Shown here: positions 6,396 through 13,256 of the stretch, piece by piece | How positions within the stretch are numbered: the first letter of the stretch is position 1 | Layout: every line of letters begins with the position of its first letter | Assembly: GCA_002392945.1 (NCBI GenBank) | Contig: DGHZ01000020.1 | Coordinates: forward strand, 1-14,269 | Reading direction: 5' to 3' | Origin: Caryophanales bacterium UBA3835 | Lineage (GTDB): Bacteria; Bacillota_I; Bacilli_A; RFN20; CAG-826 | Length of the DNA stretch: 14,269 nt | Notes under the pieces: model-generated | Seen by the model: the letters and a program-made list of their open reading frames with translations, nothing else | Told to the model about the DNA's origin: nothing | Database searches by the model: none | Translations under genes and position numbers: made by a program

Positions 6396-7171
6396 TATTT
6401 GTCACCTACAAATTTTGATTTTAATAATTTAGTGTATGAATAATCTTTATTTCTAAGTAGGATTACCACTTTATCTGATAATCTAAGAGAAATAGAGGAC
6501 GTTAAGTTAACATTTTTATTTAAGTGATCATAACCAAGTAAGATGTTATCAGTTTTCGTTTTTAAAACAATTTCACTATTTTTGTCAACAATTAAAGAAG
6601 AATGTAATGAGTGATAGAGAGTGTTGTTGATTGGAGCAATTTCTGATAATTCCATCGAAGGTATTTGAGGATAAATAACTGCCCCACCTAAAGATTTATT
6701 ATAAGCAGTACTTCCTAAGGAAGTAGACACTACTAATCCATTACCTCTGAATGTTTCTAATAATTCACCATTAATATAAACGTCGCTAATTAAAGTATGA
6801 AATGGGGACTCAATTCTAATCTCATTAATTGCATAAATCTCTTCGTTATCAACTTTAGCAGATAACAAATGATGAGATTCACTTTTACAAACGCCACGTT
6901 TTAAATCGCTTAATAAAACTTCGAGTTCACTTTCATCATATGAATAAAAGAACCCTAAATGTCCCTTACATAAACCCACAAACTTTACTTTAGAAAGCTC
7001 GTTATAGTATTGATGTACCGCCCTTAAAAAAGTACCATCTCCACCGATAAATAAAACAACATCAGGTTTAGTGTCATCTAGTTCAAAACCGTACGATAAA
7101 ATTTTCTCCTTAATGTTAGAGATAGTCTCATCAGCAATCTTTTCACTTTTATAACATAAAGCAATTTTCAT
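6395..7171 (-). CDS. nadK: NAD kinase
   Basis: NAD kinase phosphorylates NAD to NADP with ATP or polyphosphate, the only route to NADP. The diagnostic GGDGTFLRAVHQY follows a predicted beta strand (DVVLFI); NEIRIES and the glycine-rich VVSTSLGSTAYNKSLGGAV are the other conserved NAD-binding blocks. From the ATG at 7171 (MKIALCYKS) the protein is 258 residues, the usual size, and begins at the first family beta strand. The frame extends nine codons further to an ATG at 7198, the alternative start. 7171 is preferred because a possible -10, TACAAT (7197-7202), overlaps the upstream ATG. Neither start has a Shine-Dalgarno sequence. The small membrane-protein gene follows with TAATG overlap. The CYTH gene is divergent, 17 to 44 bp away depending on the start. 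Confidence 0.95.
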   Translation of the reverse strand: MKIALCYKSEKIADETISNIKEKILSYGFELDDTKPDVVLFIGGDGTFLRAVHQYYNELSKVKFVGLCKGHLGFFYSYDESELEVLLSDLKRGVCKSESHHLLSAKVDNEEIYAINEIRIESPFHTLISDVYINGELLETFRGNGLVVSTSLGSTAYNKSLGGAVIYPQIPSMELSEIAPINNTLYHSLHSSLIVDKNSEIVLKTKTDNILLGYDHLNKNVNLTSSISLRLSDKVVILLRNKDYSYTKLLKSKFVGDK

Positions 7172-7196
7172 AATTTGATTTTTACTTGTGCTAATC

Positions 7197-7209
7197 ATTG
7201 TAGCATAAT
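7197..7209. promoter_or_regulatory. Overlapping divergent -10 candidates for nadK and the CYTH gene
   Basis: On the minus strand TACAAT (7197-7202) has TTAACG (7221-7226) 18 bp upstream, a modest promoter for nadK. On the plus strand CATAAT (7204-7209) precedes the CYTH gene; the first transcribed base would fall on or next to its ATG at 7216. Neither has a strong -35. The case rests on the gap being too short for anything else. Confidence 0.35.
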
Positions 7210-7215
7210 TAAACC

Positions 7216-7809
7216 ATGAACGTTAATGACAATATCAATATGGAATATGAAGCTCGTGTCATGATTAATGAAGAGCAATATTTAAATATTCGTAAGCATT
7301 ATCTAGATTCCAATTATCCAAAAGAAGAAATTGTTAACGAAAATTTTTACTTTGATACAGAAGACTTAAAATTAACGACTTCTCATAAAGTGTTAAGAAT
7401 GAGGAAGATCAATAATTCTCAATACGAATTAACGCTTAAAATTAAGGGCGAAAATGGAGATATTGAAATCAATCATAAATTAACCAACAAAGAAAAAGAT
7501 GATTTACTAGAAAATTCTATAATTTCTTATCTACCAATTTTAAATAAATTAGAAGAATCTGGTATTGATCCTAGCGTAATTAAATATATCACAAATTTAA
7601 AAACCGAACGCTTAGAAGTTAGACTCGAATCATGTCTATTAGTCATTGATAAAAACTATTATAGAAACAAAATTGATTTTAATTTAGAAGTCGAATCTAG
7701 CAGTAAAATGCTAGCAAAATCACAGTTAGAAGAAATAATTAAGCCATTTGGTTTGAGCATAAAAAAAGATTATATAAACAAGGCTAAACGCGCGATATAT
7801 AATCTTTAA
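7216..7809 (+). CDS. CYTH domain protein (YjbK-like, putative triphosphatase)
   Basis: CYTH/triphosphate-tunnel-metalloenzyme proteins fold into a beta-barrel whose charged tunnel binds triphosphates with metal ions; bacterial members include inorganic triphosphatases and some adenylate cyclases. This 197-residue protein has the N-terminal signature EYEARVMI (residues 10-17), an ExExR form of the ExExK motif. It also has basic tunnel strands such as KVLRMRKI and YELTLKIKG, and later acidic/basic pairs in RLEVRLE and FNLEVES. It resembles B. subtilis YjbK, whose gene also lies near nadK and spx. The start at 7216 is the first ATG; ATG 7240, just before the motif, is possible. No ribosome binding site is seen at either. 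The stop overlaps the spx stop on the other strand (TTAA, 7806-7809). The exact substrate cannot be read from sequence. Confidence 0.85.
   Translation: MNVNDNINMEYEARVMINEEQYLNIRKHYLDSNYPKEEIVNENFYFDTEDLKLTTSHKVLRMRKINNSQYELTLKIKGENGDIEINHKLTNKEKDDLLENSIISYLPILNKLEESGIDPSVIKYITNLKTERLEVRLESCLLVIDKNYYRNKIDFNLEVESSSKMLAKSQLEEIIKPFGLSIKKDYINKAKRAIYNL
7761..7807 (-). terminator. Possible spx terminator inside the CYTH coding region
   Basis: AAAGATTATATA (7765-7776) and TATATAATCTTT (7796-7807) are perfect 12-base inverted repeats around a 19-base loop. Read on the minus strand, the hairpin is followed at once by a run of seven T, as expected for a terminator of spx. The stem has a single G-C pair and the loop is long, so it would be weak. 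It covers the CYTH stop and most of the spx stop. Confidence 0.4.
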
Positions 7810-8231
7810 GCTCTTTTTGTTTCGCAGTTATTATAAGTAGGACATTCGCTTTTCTTGCAAGACCACTCCGCCACTCTTTTTTCGTGAGGGATGAACACTC
7901 TAATCTCTTCAGGGTTATAACCTACTTGTATTTTTCTATCATCAACCATAATCGGTCTTTTTAATACCGATGGATTTTCTCTTATAAAAGCTATAAGTTC
8001 TTTGATTGTCATACTCTCGACATCAACATTTTTCTCTTTAATAATCTTGCTTCTAGTAGAAATGATATCTTCTGTCCCGTTTTCACTTTTAGTGAGCATA
8101 TCTTTTAATTCATCGTCATTAAGAGTCGCGACAAAAATATTTTTTTCCTGGTAAGGGATTTCTTCTTTTTTAAAGAAATCTTTAGCTTTACGACATGAAC
8201 TGCAACTTGGAGAGGTATAAATTTTAATCAT
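7806..8231 (-). CDS. spx: Spx/ArsC family redox-responsive transcriptional regulator
   Basis: Spx binds the alpha subunit C-terminal domain of RNA polymerase and, when its CxxC pair is oxidised, switches on thiol-stress genes. Here the CxxC switch is C10-S-S-C13 in TSPSCSSCRKAK. NGTEDIISTRSK holds glycine 52, the residue needed for alpha-subunit contact in B. subtilis, and RPIMVDDRKIQVGYN carries R92. These conserved residues argue for Spx rather than an arsenate reductase. The 141 residues exceed B. subtilis Spx (131). After FIP (residue 115) the tail differs: it contains C125, C130 and C136 and ends in ETKRA instead of the LAN end bound by ClpXP. The ATG at 8231 has no clear Shine-Dalgarno sequence. 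Divergent from trpS, convergent with the CYTH gene. Confidence 0.9.
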   Translation of the reverse strand: MIKIYTSPSCSSCRKAKDFFKKEEIPYQEKNIFVATLNDDELKDMLTKSENGTEDIISTRSKIIKEKNVDVESMTIKELIAFIRENPSVLKRPIMVDDRKIQVGYNPEEIRVFIPHEKRVAEWSCKKSECPTYNNCETKRA

Positions 8232-8247
8232 AAGTTTTTCTGAGATA

Positions 8248-8254
8248 TATAATA
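8248..8254. promoter_or_regulatory. Shared, symmetric -10 for spx and trpS
   Basis: The seven bases TATAATA give TATAAT on the plus strand (8248-8253, toward trpS) and TATTAT on the minus strand (8249-8254, toward spx). For spx, TTAAAA (8271-8276) lies 16 bp upstream; for trpS the -35 is poor (TAATCA, 8225-8230). The resulting leaders would be about 10 bases for spx and about 70 for trpS. Confidence 0.4.
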
Positions 8255-8330
8255 CTACACTCTTTCCTTATTTTAATATGGAAAAATTCACTTATTTGGC
8301 TTAGACTATTTGCTAAAGAAGGAAAAGTTT

Positions 8331-9317
8331 ATGGCAGAAAGAATCTTAACTGGTATTAAACCAACTGGGCAATTAACATTAGGAAATTATATAGGCGTAC
8401 TCAAACATTTACCTAAAGAGGTAGATAGAGGCGAATGCTTTTATTTCATTGCTGATTTACATGCCTTAACTTTACCAATTGACCCAGATGTATTAAGACA
8501 AAATTCTATTGACCTTGCTTGCTTTTATATGGCAGCAGGCTTAGATACTTCTAAAGTTACTTTATTCCTTCAAAGCTCCGTTTCCGCTCACGCTGAAATG
8601 AACGCTATCATGCAAAACTATTTATATATGGGTGAATTAAGTCGTATGACTCAATTCAAAGATAAATCTTCCAAGATGAAAGAATCCGCTATCGGATTAG
8701 GTTTATTCGCGTATCCTGTATTAATGGCTAGTGACATCATTTTATATGATGCTTCTATTGTTCCAGTAGGAGAAGACCAAAAACAACACGTTGAATTAAC
8801 TAGAGACTTGGTTAATAGATTTAATAATAGATACGGCGATATTCTTACTATGCCTAAACCAGAAATGCGTAAGGTTGGCGCTAGAATCATGTCACTAAGC
8901 GATCCTAGTAAAAAGATGTCTAAAAGTGATCCAAAAGGGGACATATTCTTAAAGGATGATTTAGCGGTAGTTCGTAAAAAGATTATGTCAGCGGTTACTG
9001 ATTCTGGAAGCGAAGTCAAATATGACGTTGAAAATAAACCAGGTATCTCTAACTTATTAACAATCTACGCTTCACTTAAAGATATCAGCATTGAAGAAGC
9101 TGAAAAAGAATTTGTCGGCTATCGATATGGAGATTTTAAAAAAGCAGTTGCCGATGTCGTCGTTAATGAATTAGAAGCTTTTCAAAAGAAATATAGAGAA
9201 ATTTTAGAATCTAAAGCCTATGAAAAAGTTTTAATTGAAGGGGCTAAAAAAGCAAATGAAGTTGCTAATAAAACCCTTAATCGAGTTAAGAAAGCGGTAG
9301 GGCTATTAAGTTTATAA
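8331..9317 (+). CDS. trpS: Tryptophanyl-tRNA synthetase
   Basis: This class I synthetase charges tRNA-Trp with tryptophan. The 328 residues start MAERILTGIKPTGQLTLGNY, where TLGN is the family's version of the HIGH motif. They contain the tryptophan-binding region around GLGLFAYPVLMASDI, the VGEDQKQHVELTRD block and the KMSKS loop (residues 195-199, in KKMSKSDPKG). Length is normal. The frame could extend to a TTG at 8310, but AAGGAA (8319-8324) stands six bases before the ATG at 8331, which is therefore chosen. The 99-bp leader region is too short for a T-box and shows no trp codons, so no attenuation control is evident. The gene ends two bases before a bidirectional terminator. trpS near spx also occurs in B. 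subtilis. Confidence 0.97.
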   Translation: MAERILTGIKPTGQLTLGNYIGVLKHLPKEVDRGECFYFIADLHALTLPIDPDVLRQNSIDLACFYMAAGLDTSKVTLFLQSSVSAHAEMNAIMQNYLYMGELSRMTQFKDKSSKMKESAIGLGLFAYPVLMASDIILYDASIVPVGEDQKQHVELTRDLVNRFNNRYGDILTMPKPEMRKVGARIMSLSDPSKKMSKSDPKGDIFLKDDLAVVRKKIMSAVTDSGSEVKYDVENKPGISNLLTIYASLKDISIEEAEKEFVGYRYGDFKKAVADVVVNELEAFQKKYREILESKAYEKVLIEGAKKANEVANKTLNRVKKAVGLLSL

Positions 9318-9318
9318 G

Positions 9319-9342
9319 AAAAAAGGACTTTTGTCCTTTTTT
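9319..9342. terminator. Bidirectional terminator between trpS and gpsA
   Basis: A ten-pair stem, AAAAAAGGAC (9319-9328) with GTCCTTTTTT (9333-9342), closes a TTTT loop. Each strand has six T at the end of the stem, so it can end transcripts from both sides. The gpsA stop codon (9341-9343) lies in the right arm. Confidence 0.85.
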
Positions 9343-10348
9343 ATTTATGTTTTTTATATCTAGTTTCACTTTGAGGTCTTCTGCCAAATAGCACCGGAAG
9401 AACATCGCCAACTTCAAGTTTTCCTTGGATAATGTTATAAGCTGCATCAATAATTGGTAATTCTACCTTATATTTCATTTGTAGTTGTTTAGCAGCAATA
9501 AGAGCGTTAACTCCTTCAACCACCATTCCAATTTCTTTCAGTGTATCTTCTAAGGAATAACCTTTTCCAAGTAAAACACCAGCGTTATGGTTACGGGAAT
9601 GGGTACTAGTTGCAGTAACAACTATATCTCCAATACCAGCTAAGCCATAAAATGTTTTTGTTTTACAATGCATCTTTTTACCTAGTCTAGTGATTTCCGC
9701 TAAACCTCGAGTAATAATCGCGGCTTTCGCGTTATCTCCATAACCTAAGCCTTCTGACATACCAGCCGCTAAAGCAACAATATTTTTAAGTGCGCCACAG
9801 AGTTCCACGCCTCTAATGTCTTTATTGGTGTAAACACGAAGAATATCGTTAGAGAATTCTTTTTGCACGATTCGACGTGCTTCTTTATTTTTAGAAGCAG
9901 AGACAATACAAGTTGGCTGACATATCGCCACTTCTTCAGCGTGAGTTGGTCCGCTTAAGGCCACTATTTTATAACCTTTTCCAAGAACATCTTCCATGAT
10001 TTCACTCATAAAATAGTGAGTATCTGGTTCAATACCTTTAGCGACACACACTAAAATTTGTTTTTTATTAATATATGGTTTAGCTTTTGTAACACTAGCC
10101 CTAATATATGGAGATGGGGAAGCAAAGATAATAATGTCTTTATTAATACATGCTTTATCGACATCGTTAGTGAATTCAATTTTATCAGTTAATTGACAAT
10201 CTAAATGTGGATGCCTATGAGTTTTAACTAAAGACTCAGTTTCTTCTTTAAAAGAAGAATATAAAGTGACTTCATGCTCATGAAGAGCGAACATATTGGC
10301 TAAAGCGGTACCCCAAGTACCAGAACCTAATATTCCGATTTTAGACAT
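9341..10348 (-). CDS. gpsA: Glycerol-3-phosphate dehydrogenase [NAD(P)+]
   Basis: GpsA reduces dihydroxyacetone phosphate to sn-glycerol 3-phosphate, the backbone precursor of membrane phospholipids. The N-terminal Rossmann motif GILGSGTWGTALA (residues 4-16) binds the cofactor. GVELCGALKNIVALAAGM carries the catalytic lysine, and GLAGIGDIVVTATSTHSRN contains the substrate-binding region ending in the conserved S-R-N. Length, 335 residues, is typical. The ATG lies one base after the pgm stop (TAATATG), with only a weak AGG upstream, so expression probably depends on translation of pgm. It is the last gene of rluD-pgm-gpsA and ends in a shared terminator. Confidence 0.96.
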   Translation of the reverse strand: MSKIGILGSGTWGTALANMFALHEHEVTLYSSFKEETESLVKTHRHPHLDCQLTDKIEFTNDVDKACINKDIIIFASPSPYIRASVTKAKPYINKKQILVCVAKGIEPDTHYFMSEIMEDVLGKGYKIVALSGPTHAEEVAICQPTCIVSASKNKEARRIVQKEFSNDILRVYTNKDIRGVELCGALKNIVALAAGMSEGLGYGDNAKAAIITRGLAEITRLGKKMHCKTKTFYGLAGIGDIVVTATSTHSRNHNAGVLLGKGYSLEDTLKEIGMVVEGVNALIAAKQLQMKYKVELPIIDAAYNIIQGKLEVGDVLPVLFGRRPQSETRYKKHK

Positions 10349-10349
10349 A

Positions 10350-12050
10350 TTAAATACCTAATAGAGCCTTAAATTTCTCGTAAAGTAATTTTGGTTTAGC
10401 TTCTGCTTCTTTTAATGAATTAGCTTTAACACCAATATAGAATTTAACTTTAGCTTCTGTACCAGATGGACGGACCGCGATGGTCGTGCCATCTTCAAAA
10501 TATAATTTAATGACGTTACTCTTTGGTAAATCAATTTTCTTACAGATATCTTTTGCTTTACTTAATGATAATTGATAATCGTCAACTTTAATGACTTTGT
10601 TACCGTCTAATTCGATAAACGGATTAGTTCTTAATTTTGTCATTAAGTCTTTCATTTGTTGGTCGCCTGCAGAACCGGCAAAAGCAATAGAGTAAACCTG
10701 GTCTTCATGATAGCCAAAGCGCTTGCCAAGATCTTCCCACACCATATCTAAAGTCTTACCTTGCAAATGATAATATAAGGCCATTTCACTATACATTGTA
10801 ATAGCCTGTAAACCGTCTTTATCTCTAGCAAATGGAGCGATTAAACAGCCATAGCTTTCTTCATAACCAAATTCAAAGAAATGTCCACCGCCATGTTTTT
10901 CATAATAATCGATACGATTACCAATAAATTTAAATCCAGTTAAGAATTGTTCGGTTTTTACTCCATAATATGAAGCTACCTCTTCTCCTAAAGAAGAAGT
11001 AACCACTGTGTTATACATCACTCCGTCTTTATGTAATAAACCTCTTTCTTGTCTTACATGGAAAATATAATCCATTAACATTGCGGCACTTTGATTACCA
11101 GTTAATGTTTTATATTCACCTTTACTCGATAAATAGGCTAAGCCACATCTATCTCCGTCAGGATCAGTCATCACTACAAGTTGAGCCCCAATTTCTTTTG
11201 CAAGTTTAATTGGCTCAATATAGCTTCTTGGGTCTTCTGGATTTGGAGATAATGTTCCTGAGAAATCTGGATCAGGATCACATTGAGATAAGACTGGATA
11301 TACTTCATATCCTAAATCTTTATAGACTCTCATCGCATTAACATAAGAGGTACCGTGATTTGGAGTAAAGACAATTTTAAATCCTTTTTTATTTAAATCA
11401 TTGTTTAAAACAATGGACTCTACGAGCCTCACATATTCATCATCAACTTCTTTAGAAAGAGTGATCACTTCAGCAGGTTTAGCTACTGGGGTATATTCCA
11501 CTTCAAGTTCATTAGGTAGTTCACCAATAATATCTACAAGTCTAGCGATTTTATCAGGGACTAATTGACAACCTGTTTCATCATAAACTTTATAGCCATT
11601 ATGTTCTTTAGGGTTATGAGAAGCAGTAATCATCACTCCTCCAATAGCCTTCATATATCTAACAGCGAAAGATAATTCTGGAGTAGGTCTAAGAGAATCA
11701 AAGATATATGCTTTTATACCAAATTCAGAAAGTATTTTAGCGGTTAATAAAGTGAATTCTCTAGACATATGTCTGTTATCATGAGAAATCACTACACCTG
11801 AAGTTTTAGCGTCAGGATATTTTTCTAATAAATATTTAGCAAATCCCACTGTCGCTTTTTTCACAGTAAATTCATTTAATCTATTAGTGCCAGGTCCTAA
11901 TATACCTCTCATACCAGCCGTGCCAAATTCCACATCTTTAAAGAAAGCATCATCAATTTCTACTTGAGACATCGCCTTTAAGACTTCTTTATCTTTTGCA
12001 CTTACTTTTGGTGATTCTAACCAACGCTTATAATTTTCACTAGTAGCCAT
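10350..12050 (-). CDS. Phosphoglucomutase/phosphomannomutase (phospho-sugar mutase)
   Basis: An alpha-D-phosphohexomutase that interconverts glucose 1- and 6-phosphate (or the mannose pair), linking glycolysis with cell-wall and capsule sugar nucleotides. At 566 residues it is the long PgcA/PGM2-like type. All four active-site blocks are visible: phosphoserine loop TASHNP (S144), metal-binding DPDGDR (296-301, three aspartates), sugar-binding GYEESYG (395-401) and phosphate-binding RPSGTE (527-532). The start MATSENYKRWLESPKVS and the following EFGTAGMRGI are typical. AAGGAG in the last rluD codons is seven bases before the ATG, and the stop and start are one base apart (TAATATG). Substrate preference (glucose or mannose) cannot be settled from sequence; glucose is more likely by resemblance to PgcA. 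Confidence 0.94.
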   Translation of the reverse strand: MATSENYKRWLESPKVSAKDKEVLKAMSQVEIDDAFFKDVEFGTAGMRGILGPGTNRLNEFTVKKATVGFAKYLLEKYPDAKTSGVVISHDNRHMSREFTLLTAKILSEFGIKAYIFDSLRPTPELSFAVRYMKAIGGVMITASHNPKEHNGYKVYDETGCQLVPDKIARLVDIIGELPNELEVEYTPVAKPAEVITLSKEVDDEYVRLVESIVLNNDLNKKGFKIVFTPNHGTSYVNAMRVYKDLGYEVYPVLSQCDPDPDFSGTLSPNPEDPRSYIEPIKLAKEIGAQLVVMTDPDGDRCGLAYLSSKGEYKTLTGNQSAAMLMDYIFHVRQERGLLHKDGVMYNTVVTSSLGEEVASYYGVKTEQFLTGFKFIGNRIDYYEKHGGGHFFEFGYEESYGCLIAPFARDKDGLQAITMYSEMALYYHLQGKTLDMVWEDLGKRFGYHEDQVYSIAFAGSAGDQQMKDLMTKLRTNPFIELDGNKVIKVDDYQLSLSKAKDICKKIDLPKSNVIKLYFEDGTTIAVRPSGTEAKVKFYIGVKANSLKEAEAKPKLLYEKFKALLGI

Positions 12051-12051
12051 A

Positions 12052-13014
12052 TTATTCTCCTTTGATATTATTTATTAAATTTAAGAATTCATCATTTAAT
12101 GAAATCTTAAAAGATCTTCCTGATAAATATTTTAACGGATTATCTAATTTATGGAAATCTAATTGATACGCTTCTAGAAATTGATTTTTAAATCCATACT
12201 TAGATTCAATCTCTTTATTAAGCTCATAATCACCATATTTTGAGTCTCCAATTACCGGGTGATTGATATAAGCCATATGAACTCTAATTTGATGCGTTCT
12301 TCCTGTTAATAACTCGACTTCTAAAAGAGTATAACCTTTAAAGGTTTCCACTACTTTATATCTCGTAATAGAAGGTTTACCTTCTTTAGATACAGAAACA
12401 CGCTGCGATTTGCTATTTTTTAATAACGGAGCGTTAATCTCTCCGTCTACATCTATTTCTCCTTTTACAAGGGCTAAATAACGTTTAGAAATGATGCTTT
12501 TATCATTAAGAGCTTCGGATAGATATCTTAAAGTAGCAATATTTTTACCAAAGACCACTATCCCAGCGGTGTTTCTATCTAATCGATGTGCTGGAGAGGG
12601 TTTATATCCTAGATTCTTATTTGGATTATACTCACCCTTATTTGTCAAATAAGAAATCACCATCTCGTCTAAAGCGATAGAGTCTTCGAAATTCTTTTGC
12701 ACTAATACACCACGAGGTTTATTAATGAGCAAAATATTCTCATCTTCATAAATGATCCAGCTAGAAATATCTTCAACTTGTTTCGATTCAACTTGTCTTT
12801 TAAATTCTTCTAGTTGAGAGTCAGTAATATAAATAGAAATTTCTTCTCCACTAGAAATAAAATATTTCTTGTCTTGCCAGTGCCCATTTACTTTTACATC
12901 TTTTTTTCTAAATAATTTATAGATAAAAGATAAAGGTGCTTCACTTAATACCTTTTTAACAAATTTTTCAAGGGTTTGTCCCTCTTCTTCTTTTTTTATA
13001 ATAAAAGAAATCAT
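12052..13014 (-). CDS. RluA family 23S rRNA pseudouridine synthase
   Basis: The enzyme converts uridines of 23S rRNA to pseudouridine. It has an N-terminal S4-like RNA-binding domain (about residues 12-64, with SFIYKLFRKKDVKVNG) and a catalytic domain. In the latter, HRLDRNTAGIVVFGKN holds the catalytic aspartate D146, and LLTGRTHQIRVHMAYINHPVIGDSKYG is the second conserved block. The 320 residues and S4 domain suit RluC or RluD; the exact target uridines cannot be told apart here, so no symbol is assigned. A relative (yjbO) follows nadK in B. subtilis. The ATG at 13014 has only a purine-rich GAAG before it. A possible -10, TAAAAT (13028-13033), would give a leader of about seven bases. First gene of the rluD-like-pgm-gpsA operon, divergent from tRNA-Ser. 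Confidence 0.92.
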   Translation of the reverse strand: MISFIIKKEEEGQTLEKFVKKVLSEAPLSFIYKLFRKKDVKVNGHWQDKKYFISSGEEISIYITDSQLEEFKRQVESKQVEDISSWIIYEDENILLINKPRGVLVQKNFEDSIALDEMVISYLTNKGEYNPNKNLGYKPSPAHRLDRNTAGIVVFGKNIATLRYLSEALNDKSIISKRYLALVKGEIDVDGEINAPLLKNSKSQRVSVSKEGKPSITRYKVVETFKGYTLLEVELLTGRTHQIRVHMAYINHPVIGDSKYGDYELNKEIESKYGFKNQFLEAYQLDFHKLDNPLKYLSGRSFKISLNDEFLNLINNIKGE

Positions 13015-13044
13015 AACTTCTTTTTCTATTTTACTTTGATATTT

Positions 13045-13066
13045 ACTGTAAATAAAGTTTTACAGT
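13045..13066. repeat. Inverted repeat between rluD-like gene and tRNA-Ser
   Basis: ACTGTAAA (13045-13052) and TTTACAGT (13059-13066) are perfect eight-base inverted repeats separated by six bases. The right arm contains the tRNA-Ser -35 element. The left arm is itself part of a small palindrome, TTTACTGTAAA (13042-13052). It could be an operator for the two divergent units, or a chance product of AT-rich sequence. Confidence 0.4.
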
Positions 13067-13087
13067 TAAGAATTACTTAGATATAAT
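13059..13087 (+). promoter_or_regulatory. Promoter of tRNA-Ser
   Basis: TTTACA (13059-13064) and a perfect TATAAT (13082-13087) are 17 bp apart. The expected transcription start is near 13094, about 14 bases before the mature tRNA. This is the best promoter match in the window, as fits a stable RNA gene. Confidence 0.8.
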
Positions 13088-13107
13088 ACTATTCGCAGCC
13101 AAAACAC

Positions 13108-13196
13108 GGAGGAATACCCAAGAGGCTGAAGGGGCGGGCTTGGAAAGCTCGTAGTCTGTAACAGGAGCGAGGGTTCAAATCCCTCTTCCTCCGCCA
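13108..13196 (+). tRNA. tRNA-Ser (anticodon GGA)
   Basis: The sequence folds as a class II tRNA. The acceptor stem GGAGGAA (13108-13114) pairs perfectly with TTCCTCC (13186-13192), then discriminator G and an encoded CCA (13194-13196). The D stem is CCC/GGG (13117-13119, 13131-13133). The anticodon stem is CGGGC/GCTCG (13135-13139, 13147-13151) with loop TTGGAAA, giving anticodon GGA at 13142-13144. A long variable arm (13152-13168) is typical of serine. The T stem is GAGGG/CCCTC with loop TTCAAAT. It reads UCC and UCU codons. It is transcribed alone, with its own promoter and terminator. Confidence 0.97.
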
Positions 13197-13206
13197 AAAA
13201 GATTTA

Positions 13207-13234
13207 AAAAACACGTAGACTATTACGTGTTTTT
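13207..13234. terminator. Bidirectional terminator between tRNA-Ser and the HAD-type gene
   Basis: An eleven-pair stem, AAAAACACGTA (13207-13217) with TACGTGTTTTT (13224-13234), closes a six-base loop. Five T end the right arm for the plus strand, and a longer T run follows on the minus strand, so it can serve tRNA-Ser and the convergent gene ending at 13257. Confidence 0.85.
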
Positions 13235-13256
13235 ATTTGTTAACAAATAATGGCTA

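Noticed and set aside
7806..8231. Arsenate reductase (ArsC) for the Spx-like protein
   Set aside because: The second cysteine at CxxC, the RPIMVDD-R-x-QVGYN block and the Spx-specific G52 context favour the regulator Spx over the enzyme.
8279..8305. Eight-codon frame upstream of trpS as a possible leader peptide
   Set aside because: It has no Trp codon and no Shine-Dalgarno sequence, and no attenuator hairpin follows.
8232..8330. T-box riboswitch for trpS
   Set aside because: The intergenic space is only 99 bp, and I find neither the conserved T-box sequence nor an antiterminator/terminator pair.
8651..9019. 122-codon minus-strand open frame
   Set aside because: Antisense to trpS across its conserved catalytic region; no ribosome binding site or family resemblance.
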